A DNA stretch of 64,000 nt from positions 42,574,456 to 42,638,455 of the forward strand of contig CM049318.1 of NCBI GenBank assembly GCA_026874595.1, given 5' to 3'. Each line of letters opens with the position of its first letter. Positions within the stretch are counted from its first letter, which is position 1. The notes beneath the pieces were generated by a model that was not told where the DNA came from, made no database searches, and was given only the letters and a program-made list of their open reading frames with translations. A program made the translations under genes and the position numbers. The DNA comes from Sipunculus nudus. Its lineage: Eukaryota; Annelida; Sipuncula; Golfingiida; Sipunculidae. Of this stretch, positions 1-11,300 are shown piece after piece.

Positions 1-382
1 AATGTAGTAAATTGTAAATATAACCAGGATGCTCAATCAGCATATTGAAATGATTTCTAATAGGGCCTTGGAAGCAGTGAACATATCAGTAGTATACATA
101 TGATATGATAAAAATACACATATACTGTGAAAATACACAATATACAAGGCAAATATACAATATAAAAGGCAAATATACTATACTCATACCAAGTGGTGCA
201 AGTCTCCTAGCTGAAGGTCGTAAAGCCCATTAGACCAGGATAAAGTAGAACTTTCCTGTCATCCAATGGACTCCACGAGCCAGCAGTGAGAGAACAACTA
301 CCTGAACAAATGAGTCTGCCCAGCGGATCCTCGTTGGGGGGGGGGGGGGGTTAAGGGGGCACGCTGAATATTAGTACGAATG

Positions 383-1287
383 CTAGGTTTTAAAATATTT
401 CAGGGTGAATTTGTTTTGATGGCGGCACTTGGAGAGAATTTCAGCTCTTGAGTTCAACAATGATCCAGGGGGGGCCGTAGCTATAAGTAGCTTTTCAGAC
501 AAGCAGAGATCACACTTCCTAGTCCCACAGAAGTAAGGTGCTGCCTTGGCAGATATTTCCCAGGAGAGCTTGTAATTGATATTGTTGTCTTTTAGTGACC
601 AAATGTGTTTAGACAGTTCAGTGTTTTTAGCGTGGGATCTGTTCCGAAAGGATTGCTTGTGGTTATTATATCTTGTCTTGAAATCACCTTCAGTACACCC
701 TATGTAGTGTTTCACGTCATTGTCTGTTCTAACTGTTGCTTTATAGACAATGCATTTCAGCTGACATTGACCATTCATAGGACATTCGTCTTTTTTACGG
801 CAGTTACATTGTTTTTGGGGTGCATTCACAGCTTTGTCAGAATTTAGAACCTTCATATTATGTTTGCTGATCAGGTTAGACATGTTGGGTAGACAGCTGT
901 AGCTAATTTTCAAATTGTTCCTGTTGAATAACCTGTGGTACCTGTGATGTTGAGGGAAGTGTTTTTCAACTAGTTTCATGAATTTTCTGCCAATGTTGGT
1001 TTTTACATGACGGCTGTAGGGTGGATTAAACCATATTATTTTCCTTTTCCTGTTTCTCTTGCTTTTCACTGTTGGTTCAACATATTTTAAGCTTTCTGAG
1101 AACCCGCTTTTCGCTAAAGCTTCATCATACATGGGTTTGGCTTTCATAAATAGCTCTTTATTGCAGGAGTTGTCAGAAACACGTTTACTGATCATCATAG
1201 GTATCTGCCTAATGATAGCTGGGGGGGTGATTGGATTGTGCGTGGATATAGAGAGGGTCATTGTTCGGTTTTCTGTAAGGGTAGAAG
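383..1287 (-). pseudogene. Penelope-like element, 5'-truncated RT C-terminus plus GIY-YIG endonuclease
   Basis: This is the C-terminal part of a Penelope-like retroelement protein, which joins a reverse transcriptase to a GIY-YIG nuclease that nicks target DNA. The open frame runs from 1312 to 383 (309 codons), but the first 8 or so codons lie in the other palindrome arm, so the genuine sequence begins near 1287. Visible parts by codon: the RT-to-linker region (about 9-90, including KRVSDNS and AKPMYDEAL), the linker motif WFNPPYSRHVKTNIG (94-108), a cysteine cluster (C169, C171, C177, C183, C187), the VY of the GIY position (189-190), YIG (203-205), Arg214, and C262/C267/C270. The RT catalytic core is missing, so this is a dead 5' truncated copy. 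It lies head to head with the second copy. The family call rests on the linker, Cys cluster and YIG order. Confidence 0.85.
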
Positions 1288-1988
1288 ATGTTGAACCAAC
1301 AGTGAAAAGCAAGAGAAACAGGAAAAGGAAAATAATATGGTTTAATCCACCCTACAGCCGTCATGTAAAAACCAACATTGGCAGAAAATTCATGAAACTA
1401 GTTGAAAAACACTTCCCTCAACATCACAGGTACCACAGGTTATTCAACAGGAACAATTTGAAAATTAGCTACAGCTGTCTACCCAACATGTCTAACCTGA
1501 TCAGCAAACATAATATGAAGGTTCTAAATTCTGACAATGCTGTGAATGCACCCCAAAAACAATGTAACTGCCGTAAAAAAGACGAATGTCCTATGAATGG
1601 TCAATGTCAGCTGAAATGCATTGTCTATAAAGCAACAGTTAGAACAGACAATGACGTGAAACACTACATAGGGTGTACTGAAGGTGATTTCAAGACAAGA
1701 TATAATAACCACAAGCAATCCTTTCGGAACAGATCCCACGCTAAAAACACTGAACTGTCTAAACACATTTGGTCACTAAAAGACAACAATATCAATTACA
1801 AGCTCTCCTGGGAAATATCTGCCAAGGCAGCACCTTACTTCTGTGGGACTAGGAAGTGTGATCTCTGCTTGTCTGAAAAGCTACTTATAGCTACGGCCCC
1901 CCCTGGATCATTGTTGAACTCAAGAGCTGAAATTCTCTCCAAGTGCCGCCATCAAAACAAATTCACCCTGAAATATTTTAAAACCTAG
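1288..1988 (+). pseudogene. Penelope-like element, second inverted 5'-truncated copy (GIY-YIG endonuclease)
   Basis: This copy is almost identical to the minus-strand one but truncated about 70 codons further in. It starts at the EPTVKSKRN segment, immediately at the palindrome junction. The apparent ORF begins upstream at 1059, but its first 77 or so codons read antisense through the other copy and the spacer, so that start is not genuine. The Cys cluster (169-187 in ORF numbering), YIG (203-205) and the C-terminal CRHQNKF segment are intact, and the stop codon is at 1986-1988. One residue differs from the sister copy (Asn160 here, Lys there). Either the duplication is very young or the assembly folded back on itself. 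A full endonuclease domain is encoded, but with no start of its own and no RT it cannot transpose alone. Confidence 0.83.
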
Positions 1989-2371
1989 CATTCGTACTAA
2001 TATTCAGCGTGCCCCCTTAACCCCCCCCCCCCCCCCAACGAGGATCCGCTGGGCAGACTCATTTGTTCAGGTAGTTGTTCTCTCACTGCTGGCTCGTGGA
2101 GTCCATTGGATGACAGGAAAGTTCTACTTTATCCTGGTCTAATGGGCTTTACGACCTTCAGCTAGGAGACTTGCACCACTTGGTATGAGTATAGTATATT
2201 TGCCTTTTATATTGTATATTTGCCTTGTATATTGTATATTTTCACAGTATATGTGTATTTTTATCATATCATATGTATACTACTGATATGTTCACTGCTT
2301 CCAAGGCCCTATTAGAAATCATTTCAATATGCTGATTGAGCATCCTGGTTATATTTACAATTTACTACATT

Positions 2372-2652
2372 ATATAACCTCTTTGCCCTGCCCTGTTATG
2401 TTCCAGTATCGCACGTGTACCCCGACCAATCCTATTGTGCACCCGAGAACAATAGGATCAGTGTCAGTCTTTCACATGCCCCCCCCCCCCCCCCCCCGAC
2501 CCGAATCGCACAAAGCATAATCTCGTAATCTCGTAAAGTCTCGGCTTTTCAAACCACGACGTTAGCTTCATTCTAACCACATTCACCTGATGATCGGGTC
2601 GCATCCCGTGAAACAGTCTGTTGTGAATTAACAGTGTTGTTTTTCTTCAGAG

Positions 2653-2687
<35 letters not shown>
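2372..2687. other. Spacer with hairpin, poly-C tract and (TA)n
   Basis: No gene seen. There is a 10 bp hairpin (ATCCTATTGT / ACAATAGGAT, about 2430-2459), a poly-C run near 2480-2497, and a (TA)n microsatellite at 2654-2687 that served as the target of the next transposon. Confidence 0.7.
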
Positions 2688-2690
<3 letters not shown>

Positions 2691-3550
2691 TAAAATCTCG
2701 TTGTGTCGAGGTAGAAGGGACCGGTGAATTTTCTTCGACACATCCGGTGTTCGAAACAACCGATATTCATTATATTCAAACATCTTTAGCCTTAATTATA
2801 TCAATTAATACTGCACAAGTATACAGTTCTAACAAATGTTTGCGTGAAAGAACAACACAGGTTTTATAACAAATTTATTTATTAATAAAAAAGCGCACAA
2901 GTATCATCAAAAATTAGGATAAGGAAAATCAGGAAAGTGAAATGGGAGCACATACAGGTATGAAAGCACACAAATCATCAAATGCAATCAGTGTCTTGGT
3001 CTGACCACCACGTTCTACCTGGACCAGCGCTTCGTACTTTTGTTAAATGGATTTCACATCAGACTTAAGAGTGCCGCGACGCAATAGCAAACAGGACACG
3101 AACAATATAAAAGTGAAGCAGTAAAGCAGTATATAACGTACCCTATGGTACAAATAAGAGTCAGTCTGAAAGGTCTACGCTTTCTCCCTTTATATAGAGA
3201 TCTGTGTGTCCCAGACACATCAAAGAAAAGGAACCCATTATGTTTGTTTTTTATAACTTCTCATTTCGAATTATGGCTTTGTTGGCGAAAGAAGAAAGGC
3301 CTGCTCATGAGTAAATAATTGGCCAAACAGGTACACAATGGACCAGGTGTGTAAACCATCGCGCTTGATAAGTAAGATCCTTGCCGGTATTAATTATACA
3401 CGACACATCAGGTTTTTCGACACATCCGAGTTCGACACAAAGGGAGTTAAGTTAGTAAGGTTTTAACTGTTTTTTGCAGGGACTCAACATTCGACTTCGA
3501 CACATGCGGAAATTCGACTTAACCGAGTTCGACACAACGAGGTTTCACTG
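2688..3550. mobile_element. Non-autonomous Tc1/mariner-pogo-like DNA transposon (863 bp)
   Basis: The left end CAGTAAAATCTCGTTGTGTC is matched by the inverted right end GACACAACGAGGTTTCACTG (3531-3550), with one or two mismatches over 22 bp. TA flanks both sides (2686-2687, 3551-3552), the target duplication of the IS630-Tc1-mariner superfamily. A CAGT(A/G)AAA terminus is typical of pogo/Tigger members. Subterminal TTCGACACAT motifs recur in both orientations (2733-2745, 3404-3440, 3490-3545) and may be transposase binding sites. No transposase ORF is present. The left TA lies inside a (TA)n tract, so the exact duplication cannot be proven. Confidence 0.85.
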
Positions 3551-4092
3551 TATTTCAAATTATATATGTATAACTGTTGTATCCCATCTTTTAATTTCTG
3601 TTCATTCTCGTTAACATTCCCCCGTTCACGCACATGTCACTTTCAAACCTGTATACGGTACAGTGGCAATTATATTGGTTTTAAAAAAAGTCGGTTCAAT
3701 GCCTTATAAACTTCCACTATAAATTACTATAAATACTATATTAATATTTGAATTTTCGTATAAATTTTTATTATTGGAAAAATAAGCTTAATTTTTTACT
3801 AAGACGCATTATGTGTACGAGACGTCATGGACACATATACCAAATGTGCGTTCTTTATAAATATACATAGATCAGCGCGAACACTTAGTGAACCCAAAAT
3901 TTCTCACAAGAAATGAGGGTCCTCGCCCTAATAGCCTTCTACTATATAATGATATAAATAATATATAAAGTATCTGTAATTTAGAAATACGAAGTCAAAA
4001 TTTAATCGTTAACTTCTTGACTTAATTTTCAGGAAATGTTACTTGACGTCATTGACAAAATACCAAAAGTGGATTCATTTTGCTCAGAATAA
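3551..4092. other. AT-rich unannotated sequence
   Basis: No gene or repeat recognised. One perfect TGACGTCA octamer occurs at 4044-4051. Confidence 0.5.
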
Positions 4093-4500
4093 CGGTGGGT
4101 TCACAGCCAGAAATGTATACAATCCGTAAAAATAGAAGTGTTGGTTCACAGGCAGAAATGTATACAATTAGTAAAAATTAAAATGTGGGTTCACAGGCAG
4201 AATTCTATACAATCAGTAAACATAAAAATGTGGGTTCACAGGCAGAATTGTATACAATCCATAAAAATAAATGTGTGGGTTCACAGGCAGAATTGTATAC
4301 AACCCGTAAAAATAAAAATGTGGGTTCACAGGCAGAATTGTATACAAGCCGTAAAAATAAATGTGTGGGTTCACAGGCAGAAATGTATACAATCTGTAAA
4401 AATAAATGTGTGGGTTCACAGGCAGAAATGTATACAATCCGTAAAAATAAATGTGTGGGTTCACAGGCAGAAATATATACAATCCGTAAAAACAAAAATG
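4093..4500. repeat. 45-bp minisatellite, 9 copies
   Basis: GGTTCACAGGCAGAA recurs every 45 bp exactly (TTCACA at 4100, 4145, 4190, 4235, 4280, 4325, 4370, 4415, 4460). Because 45 is a multiple of three, several frames on both strands stay open, giving ORFs up to 137 codons. These are treated as artefacts of the period. Confidence 0.95.
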
Positions 4501-7329
4501 TTGTTGATTCAGCGAGAATGCTTTAATGGTATGAAGGGCCAAACATAAGTTTGCTTTCCGATTGCCGTCTTTTTTTAAAAAATAAAGAAAAAAAATAATT
4601 ACAAATATTTTTTTATTATGCAGCACATTGGAAGAAAATGAGCATCGTCTCGCTTATATTCATTCAATTAGACTGGAGTGTGATGCTAAACAATTAAATT
4701 TTATCTAACCAAAGAATATTTCCAGCGTATTTAGCAGTAGACAGATTTAATCAAGATTTGTCTTTTCACTACATAATGGGCCACTAATTTGTCATTTGTC
4801 GATATTCCAAACCAATTTCTGCTTTCATTACTATTAAAATTAACGTAAAGAATAAAATTGAACAGACACAGGATTACCCATTATTAATCTGGGACACTCT
4901 CGCTGACACGATCTTGTTCCGAGTTTGTACACCAGGACTTTCTGGGAAATAGTGTGATGTCCAACATTTACAATGGTCGTTATACTTTCTATTTATACTC
5001 ACATATTATTCAGTTGTCAGATAACACCAGGCCATAATGAGAATATTTTCAATACACTTCTTATTGTTGATTTATTTGAATTAATAAAAGCTCATAAGAA
5101 CAAGGGACCCATGGGTCACGGGGCTCAGTTGATTGTGACAGTTATAACTGCATCACCCTAGATTTTTTGAAGTTGCAATAAAAATACTATCCTCAGTGCT
5201 CAGGAACTAAGGCTCAATGACTGGGGGGGGGGGGGACTGGTGGGAGTTACAACACCTTTGGATTTCAATACAGAATACGTAATTAAATTCAATGGTGCTT
5301 ACAGGGACTGGTGGGAGTTACAGCACCTCTGCATATACGTAAAGGATAAAATTTAATTAAATGAAATTATTTTTAAATATTTAAAAACAGGCAGAGAGAT
5401 ATTAAACAAAGCAAATAACTTTAATTTCCATTCTACTGAGACAGGAAAATAATGAACAAATATTTGCATTAGATACTAATTTTTCTTTTGTTAAGTCATT
5501 TTTTTAAGTTTATAAATTTTACTATATATTTACAGTTTATCATATATATCTGAATATGTAAATTGATTCACAAATCTAAATTGCATCAACATGTATGCTT
5601 AATTTAGTCAGGTAACATCACATTATGCACACAGATATATTTTTTTAAATTTGCAAAGCAGTAAATATATGAAAATAACACTCCAGAATTCACAATTTTA
5701 ATTTGCACCTTTATTTATCCATGATTTGTTCCATATATTATTAAATTATGCCTACTGATGGGTTTAATTAATTATATTTTGTTTAATTATTTAAATGGGA
5801 ATAATTTCTTAAATTGCTACATCAGAACAACGTGGCATCTCTTGGATTACTTCTTGAATTAATATTTCAAGAAAAGTTGTGCACATTTAAAGAAAAAAAA
5901 ATGTTGAAAATAACAAACCATGTATTGCAATATAATTGGTGATAGTGGTGTGGGGGGGGGACTTTAGGGTAGGACCCATGAGAATAAGTGTATGTTTATT
6001 ACAGCAGGTGTGTTCTGCCAGTGCTGCATCACTAATAAGGTTACCTAGGCAAGGCTGTAGTGAGCAAGAGTGGGGTCTTGGATATACAAAAGGCAAATAC
6101 ATTAGAGCATCTCAAAAACTTCAATAATTAGAATAATTTTTAAGCGTTTACTTTCAAATTTCAGAATTCAACAGATTAAATCCACATGTATCCCGGCTGT
6201 GGAAAATAAATTAAGTATACTCACGAGAAAAAACGTGCCATGGTCAAATTTGGGCAAAATTTAAGGTACCAATTTTATATTTTTGCTAATATTTTAAAAA
6301 ATTTAAAAGGTTTTGATCTAATTTTGGGTATACAATTAAATTTTGATTAATTAAAGTAATATTACTGAAAAAGTCCCTAGCTTTAACATTTTTTTGTGTT
6401 AAGTGACCAAATATTTTTTCTGATTTTTTACAAAGTGCAATATGTTTGGGCCCAAATTTTTTTTTAATTATATAATACTACCTAATTTCTGGCACGTACA
6501 TAGGAACTATATAGAGGAATATTTATGGTAAATATGAGGAAAAACAGATGATAGGTTTTGACATTAGGCATCATTGAAGTGTGAAATAGGTTTTTAATAA
6601 AAAAAAATTGAGGTTTTTCCTGAATTTCTCAATGGAACGAAGTCGCAAAGACCCAGTTTTCGGCTTGGTAGCTCAGGTGACTTATAGTCAGCTGAGCTAA
6701 AAACTTTAATCATATCCGATATTATCTGTACAATGAGACAGTATATAAAAAAGTTTATGTGTTAATCTTAAAAACTGTCTCCATTTTGTTTGTGTTTGGA
6801 CATACATAAAAAAGTGAGCGGTCTCAAAATATAATTTCCCCCGTCTTTTTTTCGGTTTAATTGACATTTAATCATTTAACACCGTTGGTTCTAGAATCTT
6901 CTCACTCAATATCCAAGGAGGTCCATTTTCTTTCAACGTGAATAAAGTAATAAAATTTGTACATGCTTTATTTTTTTATATTACTTGTTAAAGAGGAGCT
7001 TATAACTGCATGGCCCGATTTAAGCTACTCGCCCATCCCATTTGGACCCCCGATCAACCGCCATCCTCGCTTACTGCCAAAAATTCCCCAGGCACTCTTC
7101 ATTGCGACATGTAAATAAAGAAAGCGTGTTGTATATTTCGTTTTAATCTTCCCTGAAAAGTGTAAACATATGTGATCAATTGAAATTTGTCATGGTTGTT
7201 ACACACTAAGCACCTTCGTGTATTATTGCAAAAAATCGCAGTTTCAATTAGTTCAGTTTCAATTTATTTAATTTACATTAAATATGTGTTATCATATTGC
7301 AATGTTACATCGATATAGAAGAAATAATA
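4501..7329. other. AT-rich intergenic or intronic sequence
   Basis: No coding feature is supported. It contains a G-run near 5223-5235, a short direct duplication of GGACTGGTGGGAGTTACA (near 5236 and 5305), A/T homopolymers, and a G-run at 5952-5959. Confidence 0.45.
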
Positions 7330-8757
7330 TTAATGTTTGTTACCGTTATTGTAACACTCATGAGGTGTTAAGCTTAGGGGTACTTGGTGACGTGGACATT
7401 AGGTGCTACTGTATTTGTAACAAACATCAGGTGTTACGCTAAGTTGTACTTGGTGACGTGAACATCATGTGTTACTGTTATTGTAACAAACATCAGGTGT
7501 TACGCTTAGTGGTACTTGGTGACGTGAACATCATGTGTTACTGTTATTGTAACAAACATCAGGTGTTACGCTTAGTGGTACTTGGTGACGTGAACATCAT
7601 GTGTTACTGTTATTGTAACAAACATCTGGTGTTACGCTTAGTGGTACTCGGTGACGTGAACATCATGTGTTACTGTTGTTGTAACACTCATGAGGTGTAA
7701 CGCTTAGGGGTATTTGGTGACGTGGACATCATGTGTTACTGTTATTGTAACAAACATCAGGTGTTACGCTTAGTGGTACTTGGTGACGTGAACATCATGT
7801 GTTACTGTTATTGTAACAAACATCAGGTGTTACGCTTAGTGGTATTTGGTGACGTGAACATCATGTGTTACTGTTATTGTAACAAACATCAGGTGTTACG
7901 CTTAGAGGTACTTGGTGACGTGGACATCATGTGTTACTGTTATTGTAACAAACATCAGGTGTTACGCTTATTGGTATTTGGTGACGTGAACATCATGTGT
8001 TACTGTTATTGTAACACTCATGAGGTGTTACGCTTAGGGGTACTTGGTGACGTGGACATCATGTGTTTCTGTTATTGTAACAAACATCAGGTGTTACGCT
8101 TAGTGGTACTTGGTGACGTGGACATCATGTGTTACTGTTATTGTAACAAACATCAGGTGTTACGCTTAGTGGTACTTGGTGACGTGAACATCATGTGTTA
8201 CTGTTATTGTAACACTCATGAGGTATTACGCTTAGTGGTACTTGGTGACGTGAACATCATGTGTTACTGTAATTGTAACAAACATCAGGTGTTACGCTTA
8301 GTGGTACTTGGTGACGTGAACATCATGTGTTACTGTTATTGTAACACTCATGAGGTATTACGCTTAGTGGTACTTGGTGACGTGAACATCATGTGTTACT
8401 GTAATTGTAACAAACATCAGGTGTTACGCTTAGTGGTACTTGGTGACGTGAACATCATGTGTTACTGTTATTGTAACACTCATGAGGTGTTACGCTTAGG
8501 GGTACTTGGTGACGTGGACATCATGTGTTACTGTTATTGTAACAAACATCAGGTGTTACGCTTAGTGGTACTTGGTGACGTGAACATCATGTGTTACTGT
8601 AATTGTAACAAACATCAGGTGTTACGCTTAGTGGTACTTGGTGACGTGAACATCATGTGTTACTGTTATTGTAACACTCATGAGGTGTTACGCTTAGGGG
8701 TACTTGGTGACGTGGACATCATGTGTTACTGTTATTCTAACACACATCAGTTCTTTC
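7330..8757. repeat. 66-bp satellite array, about 21 copies, two monomer types
   Basis: GGTGACGTG recurs every 66 bp from 7386 to 8706 (21 occurrences, 1320 bp apart in total). Type A monomers carry AACAAACATCAGGTG and TTAGTGG. Type B monomers carry AACACTCATGAGGTG and TTAGGGG. In the right half A and B largely alternate, giving a 132 bp higher-order unit. Each monomer has a GTTAC...GTAAC hairpin. The 354-codon ORF at 7722-8786 (Cys-rich 22-residue repeat) exists because 66 is divisible by three. There is no independent sign that it is a gene, although the frame survives essentially the whole array. Confidence 0.95.
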
Positions 8758-9849
8758 GTTTATCGTTTCTGGATGCCGGTACATAATTTGTTCAAAATGT
8801 CTATGTGAATCTTCAAAATGTTCGATTTGGAACAATTCTGCTTCATGTTACACCGACTCTTCGAATGTTTTGAACGGACCCTTGCGATGCTGCATAATTT
8901 GATAACAATTAGAATCCCTCTCCCCAGTGGTCCCTCACTTTTCACATTTCGCCATTTAAAGCCCTAAGTATAATTATAACGCAATTTTGCTCACAAAATT
9001 TCACCACCTTTCATTTATTCAACATTTAAGCACACTCCTGAATCGTCATTAATTAATAGAATGGATTATCTTTCAGGTACAGAAAACCGAGAGGTTCTTT
9101 GTCAAAGGCTGCCTTACTTATTTACAGTGCCGATGTTTTTAACGTCGACGATATATTTAATGCAGTGGTCCATCCGTCACACAATATGCACGCTGTCTTT
9201 ACTTTGAAAACATAAATCATATCTGAAACATCTAGAAATCTCTAATGCTACAGTTGCTTTGCATGCACCGATACAAACAAGACAATTTCGCTTTTATTTA
9301 CTTGTAAATTAAATTTTGGTCCCCTATAATATGCCGAAAGGTCCAGGAAGATTGATTTTCTTGAATCGCAATAAAAAAGTTCATTTCCTAAGCAGAGCTT
9401 CCCGAGTCCTCTTGTTTATATATTTATGATCACAGGAAACAGTTTCCGGTGTCATGGATGACGTTTGTCCGGAACAGTTTCCTCTGAATTTTTTTGCCGT
9501 TCCCTTGCACCACAAGTAACATACATTAATGCTTAAAATATGTATACACGCCATTTCTTGATTCAAATAAAGCGCCCGCCTTTTAATTTCTTAGCACATT
9601 AGGCATATTTACCTTTTATTGCATATTCATCATTACATCATCCATGTGTAAACTGACCCTTAATACGCTAGGCGTCTTGTGGTATGAAGGTGCTGCATGT
9701 TTAATAAACTTGTATTAATTCAAATTAAAATAATGGAATCAAATAACGCCTACGACATGGAGGAATAGTTAAAAAAAAGTCGCAAATGGGCCATGTTATA
9801 AAATGTTAGAAATAATTGATAAGGAACCTATAATACTGGGTATAATGAC
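8758..9849. other. Unannotated sequence
   Basis: No gene, RNA or repeat recognised. Short ORFs on the minus strand (8760-8945, 9381-9566) show no recognisable motif. Confidence 0.4.
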
Positions 9850-11300
9850 TTTCCACAGGGCTTAAAAAATATTTTCTTCCCATAGTCCTCAGAAAATATG
9901 TCACAGTGACCATATTTAGGGTTTTATCAGGCACTACCTAGATGTTAGAGGTTTCTTCGTTCAGAATATGGCAGAATATAGGCCACAGTGACCTAATTTC
10001 ATGTTTACACAGAGATATACCAAGGACCTACCTGAATGTCATGTTAGAAGAATCTATGTCAAAAGGATATAATTATTGCCCCGGCTGACTTACTGGCTGC
10101 TCAAAATCATGTTTTTTCGGCCAGTAGTTTGCAAAACATAGGGCACCATGACTTAATTTCAGTTATCCAAGGAGATTTATCTATGACCTCCCTGGATGTA
10201 CAGTTAGACGTTTCTAGGTATAACGGTAAGGATTTGTGCACTGTAAATGGCCGGACTTCTTGGTATGAAGGTCTAAAAAAAATATGTGTAAAAATTATAT
10301 AAAAATGAAGGTGGCGCCAGCAGTCTTCGGGAACTGATGAGACACTCCAAGATCAATATGCATGAAAGAATCATGGCAATCAGTACATAAGTTATTCAAA
10401 TACTGGGGCCTTTATATCATTTTTTTTTATTCTAGGGTGCAATGACAGACCCTGTAACTCAGTGATTTCAGATCGCAGGGACCTGATTTCAGGTGTCCTT
10501 GGAGATTTTTAAAGACCTCCCTGGATATCAAGTTATAAGATTTTCCAGATACAACAGTAACGTTTTGTGCCCTGTCTAACTGTATGGGCGAATAAAATCA
10601 GGTTTTTGGCCAGTAGCTAGTAGAATATAGGTTACCATGACCTAATTTCAGGTTTCCTTGGAGATTTGACTTCCATGGATGTTACTTGAGAGAATTCTAT
10701 GACTAGCAGGTACAATTTGTGTCATGTGTGACTCACTGGGGGCTAAATATCATGTTTTCCGCCCGAAGTTTGCAAAATATAGGGTACCATGACCTAATTT
10801 CTGGTTTCCTATGAAATTTGCCTCTGACCTCACTACGTGTACAGTCAGAAGTTTCTAGGTCTAACAGGTGCGGTTTGTGCTGTATTAACGGCCGGACCGC
10901 TGTATTTAAAGGTCTCAAAAATAGAGAAAAATGCTGAAAAACTTGAAAAAATACAGGTGGCGGCACCAGTCTTTGGGAACTTATGAAACACTCCATGATC
11001 GATATGCTTTAAACGAATCATGATAATCAAGGCATTAGTTATTTAGATACGATAGCTTTTGTATCAAATATTTAATTATTCTGGGGGCTACTCACGAGCC
11101 CCATAGTTGGTAGGATATAGGTTGCAGTGACCTAATTCCGTGAAAAAGGATTTTTTCATGGACCTCCATCAGTTTTCAGTTAAAATTTTCTAGGTCCAGC
11201 GGTTACGATTTATTCCCTGTTAACAGACGACCGGACGGACAGAAGACGGACAAAGAGTGATCGCTTCAGCTGAGATGACTTTCAGCCAACTGAGCTAATA
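9850..11300. repeat. Degenerate dispersed repeat with internal duplications
   Basis: Blocks resembling ATAGGGTACCATGACCTAAT followed by GGTTTCC...GGAGATTT and ...GTTTCTAGGT recur near 9895, 9975, 10140, 10480, 10630, 10780 and 11115. A longer segment containing GGTGGCG(G)C...CCAGTCTT(C/T)GGGAAC and ATGA(G/A)ACACTCCA occurs near 10310-10410 and again near 10955-11045, so the repeat has an internal period of about 640 bp. The right end is rich in GGACGGACAGAAGACGGAC and closes with AGCTGAGATGACTTTCAGCC. It resembles the dispersed repeat types common in mollusc genomes. No coding sequence is visible. Confidence 0.65.

Larger units (their letters stand above)
1..2371. repeat. Large near-perfect inverted repeat (palindrome) built from Penelope-like element 3' ends
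   Basis: Positions 1-1083 are the reverse complement of 1288-2371, and the 1084-1287 spacer is unique. I found only two differences. A homopolymer is 15 G at 336-350 against 16 C at 2021-2036, and one substitution near 834/1537 changes Lys to Asn in the encoded protein. The left arm starts at the window edge, so the palindrome may extend further left. Each arm holds the C-terminal coding part of a Penelope-like element and about 380 bp of AT-rich 3' flank with short AAATATAC-type repeats. The copies are arranged head to head, with their 5' truncated ends facing. This fits either a real inverted insertion or a fold-back assembly artefact. Confidence 0.95.

Noticed and set aside
605-847. 80-codon plus-strand ORF and its mirror at 1524-1766
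   Set aside because: Antisense shadows of the Penelope-like endonuclease frames in the two palindrome arms.
4044-4051. Perfect TGACGTCA (also 12128-12135 and 39499-39506) as functional CRE sites
   Set aside because: Three octamers in 64 kb with no adjacent gene or promoter are weak evidence. Kept only as context for the satellite-borne hexamers.
4138-4626. Four overlapping ORFs of 96-137 codons on both strands
   Set aside because: All are produced by the 45 bp minisatellite.
7722-8786. 354-codon ORF with Cys-rich 22-residue repeats as a real protein gene
   Set aside because: It lies wholly in a 66 bp satellite (22 codons). The frame is open because of the period, there is no start or splice context, and the array continues beyond both ends of the frame.
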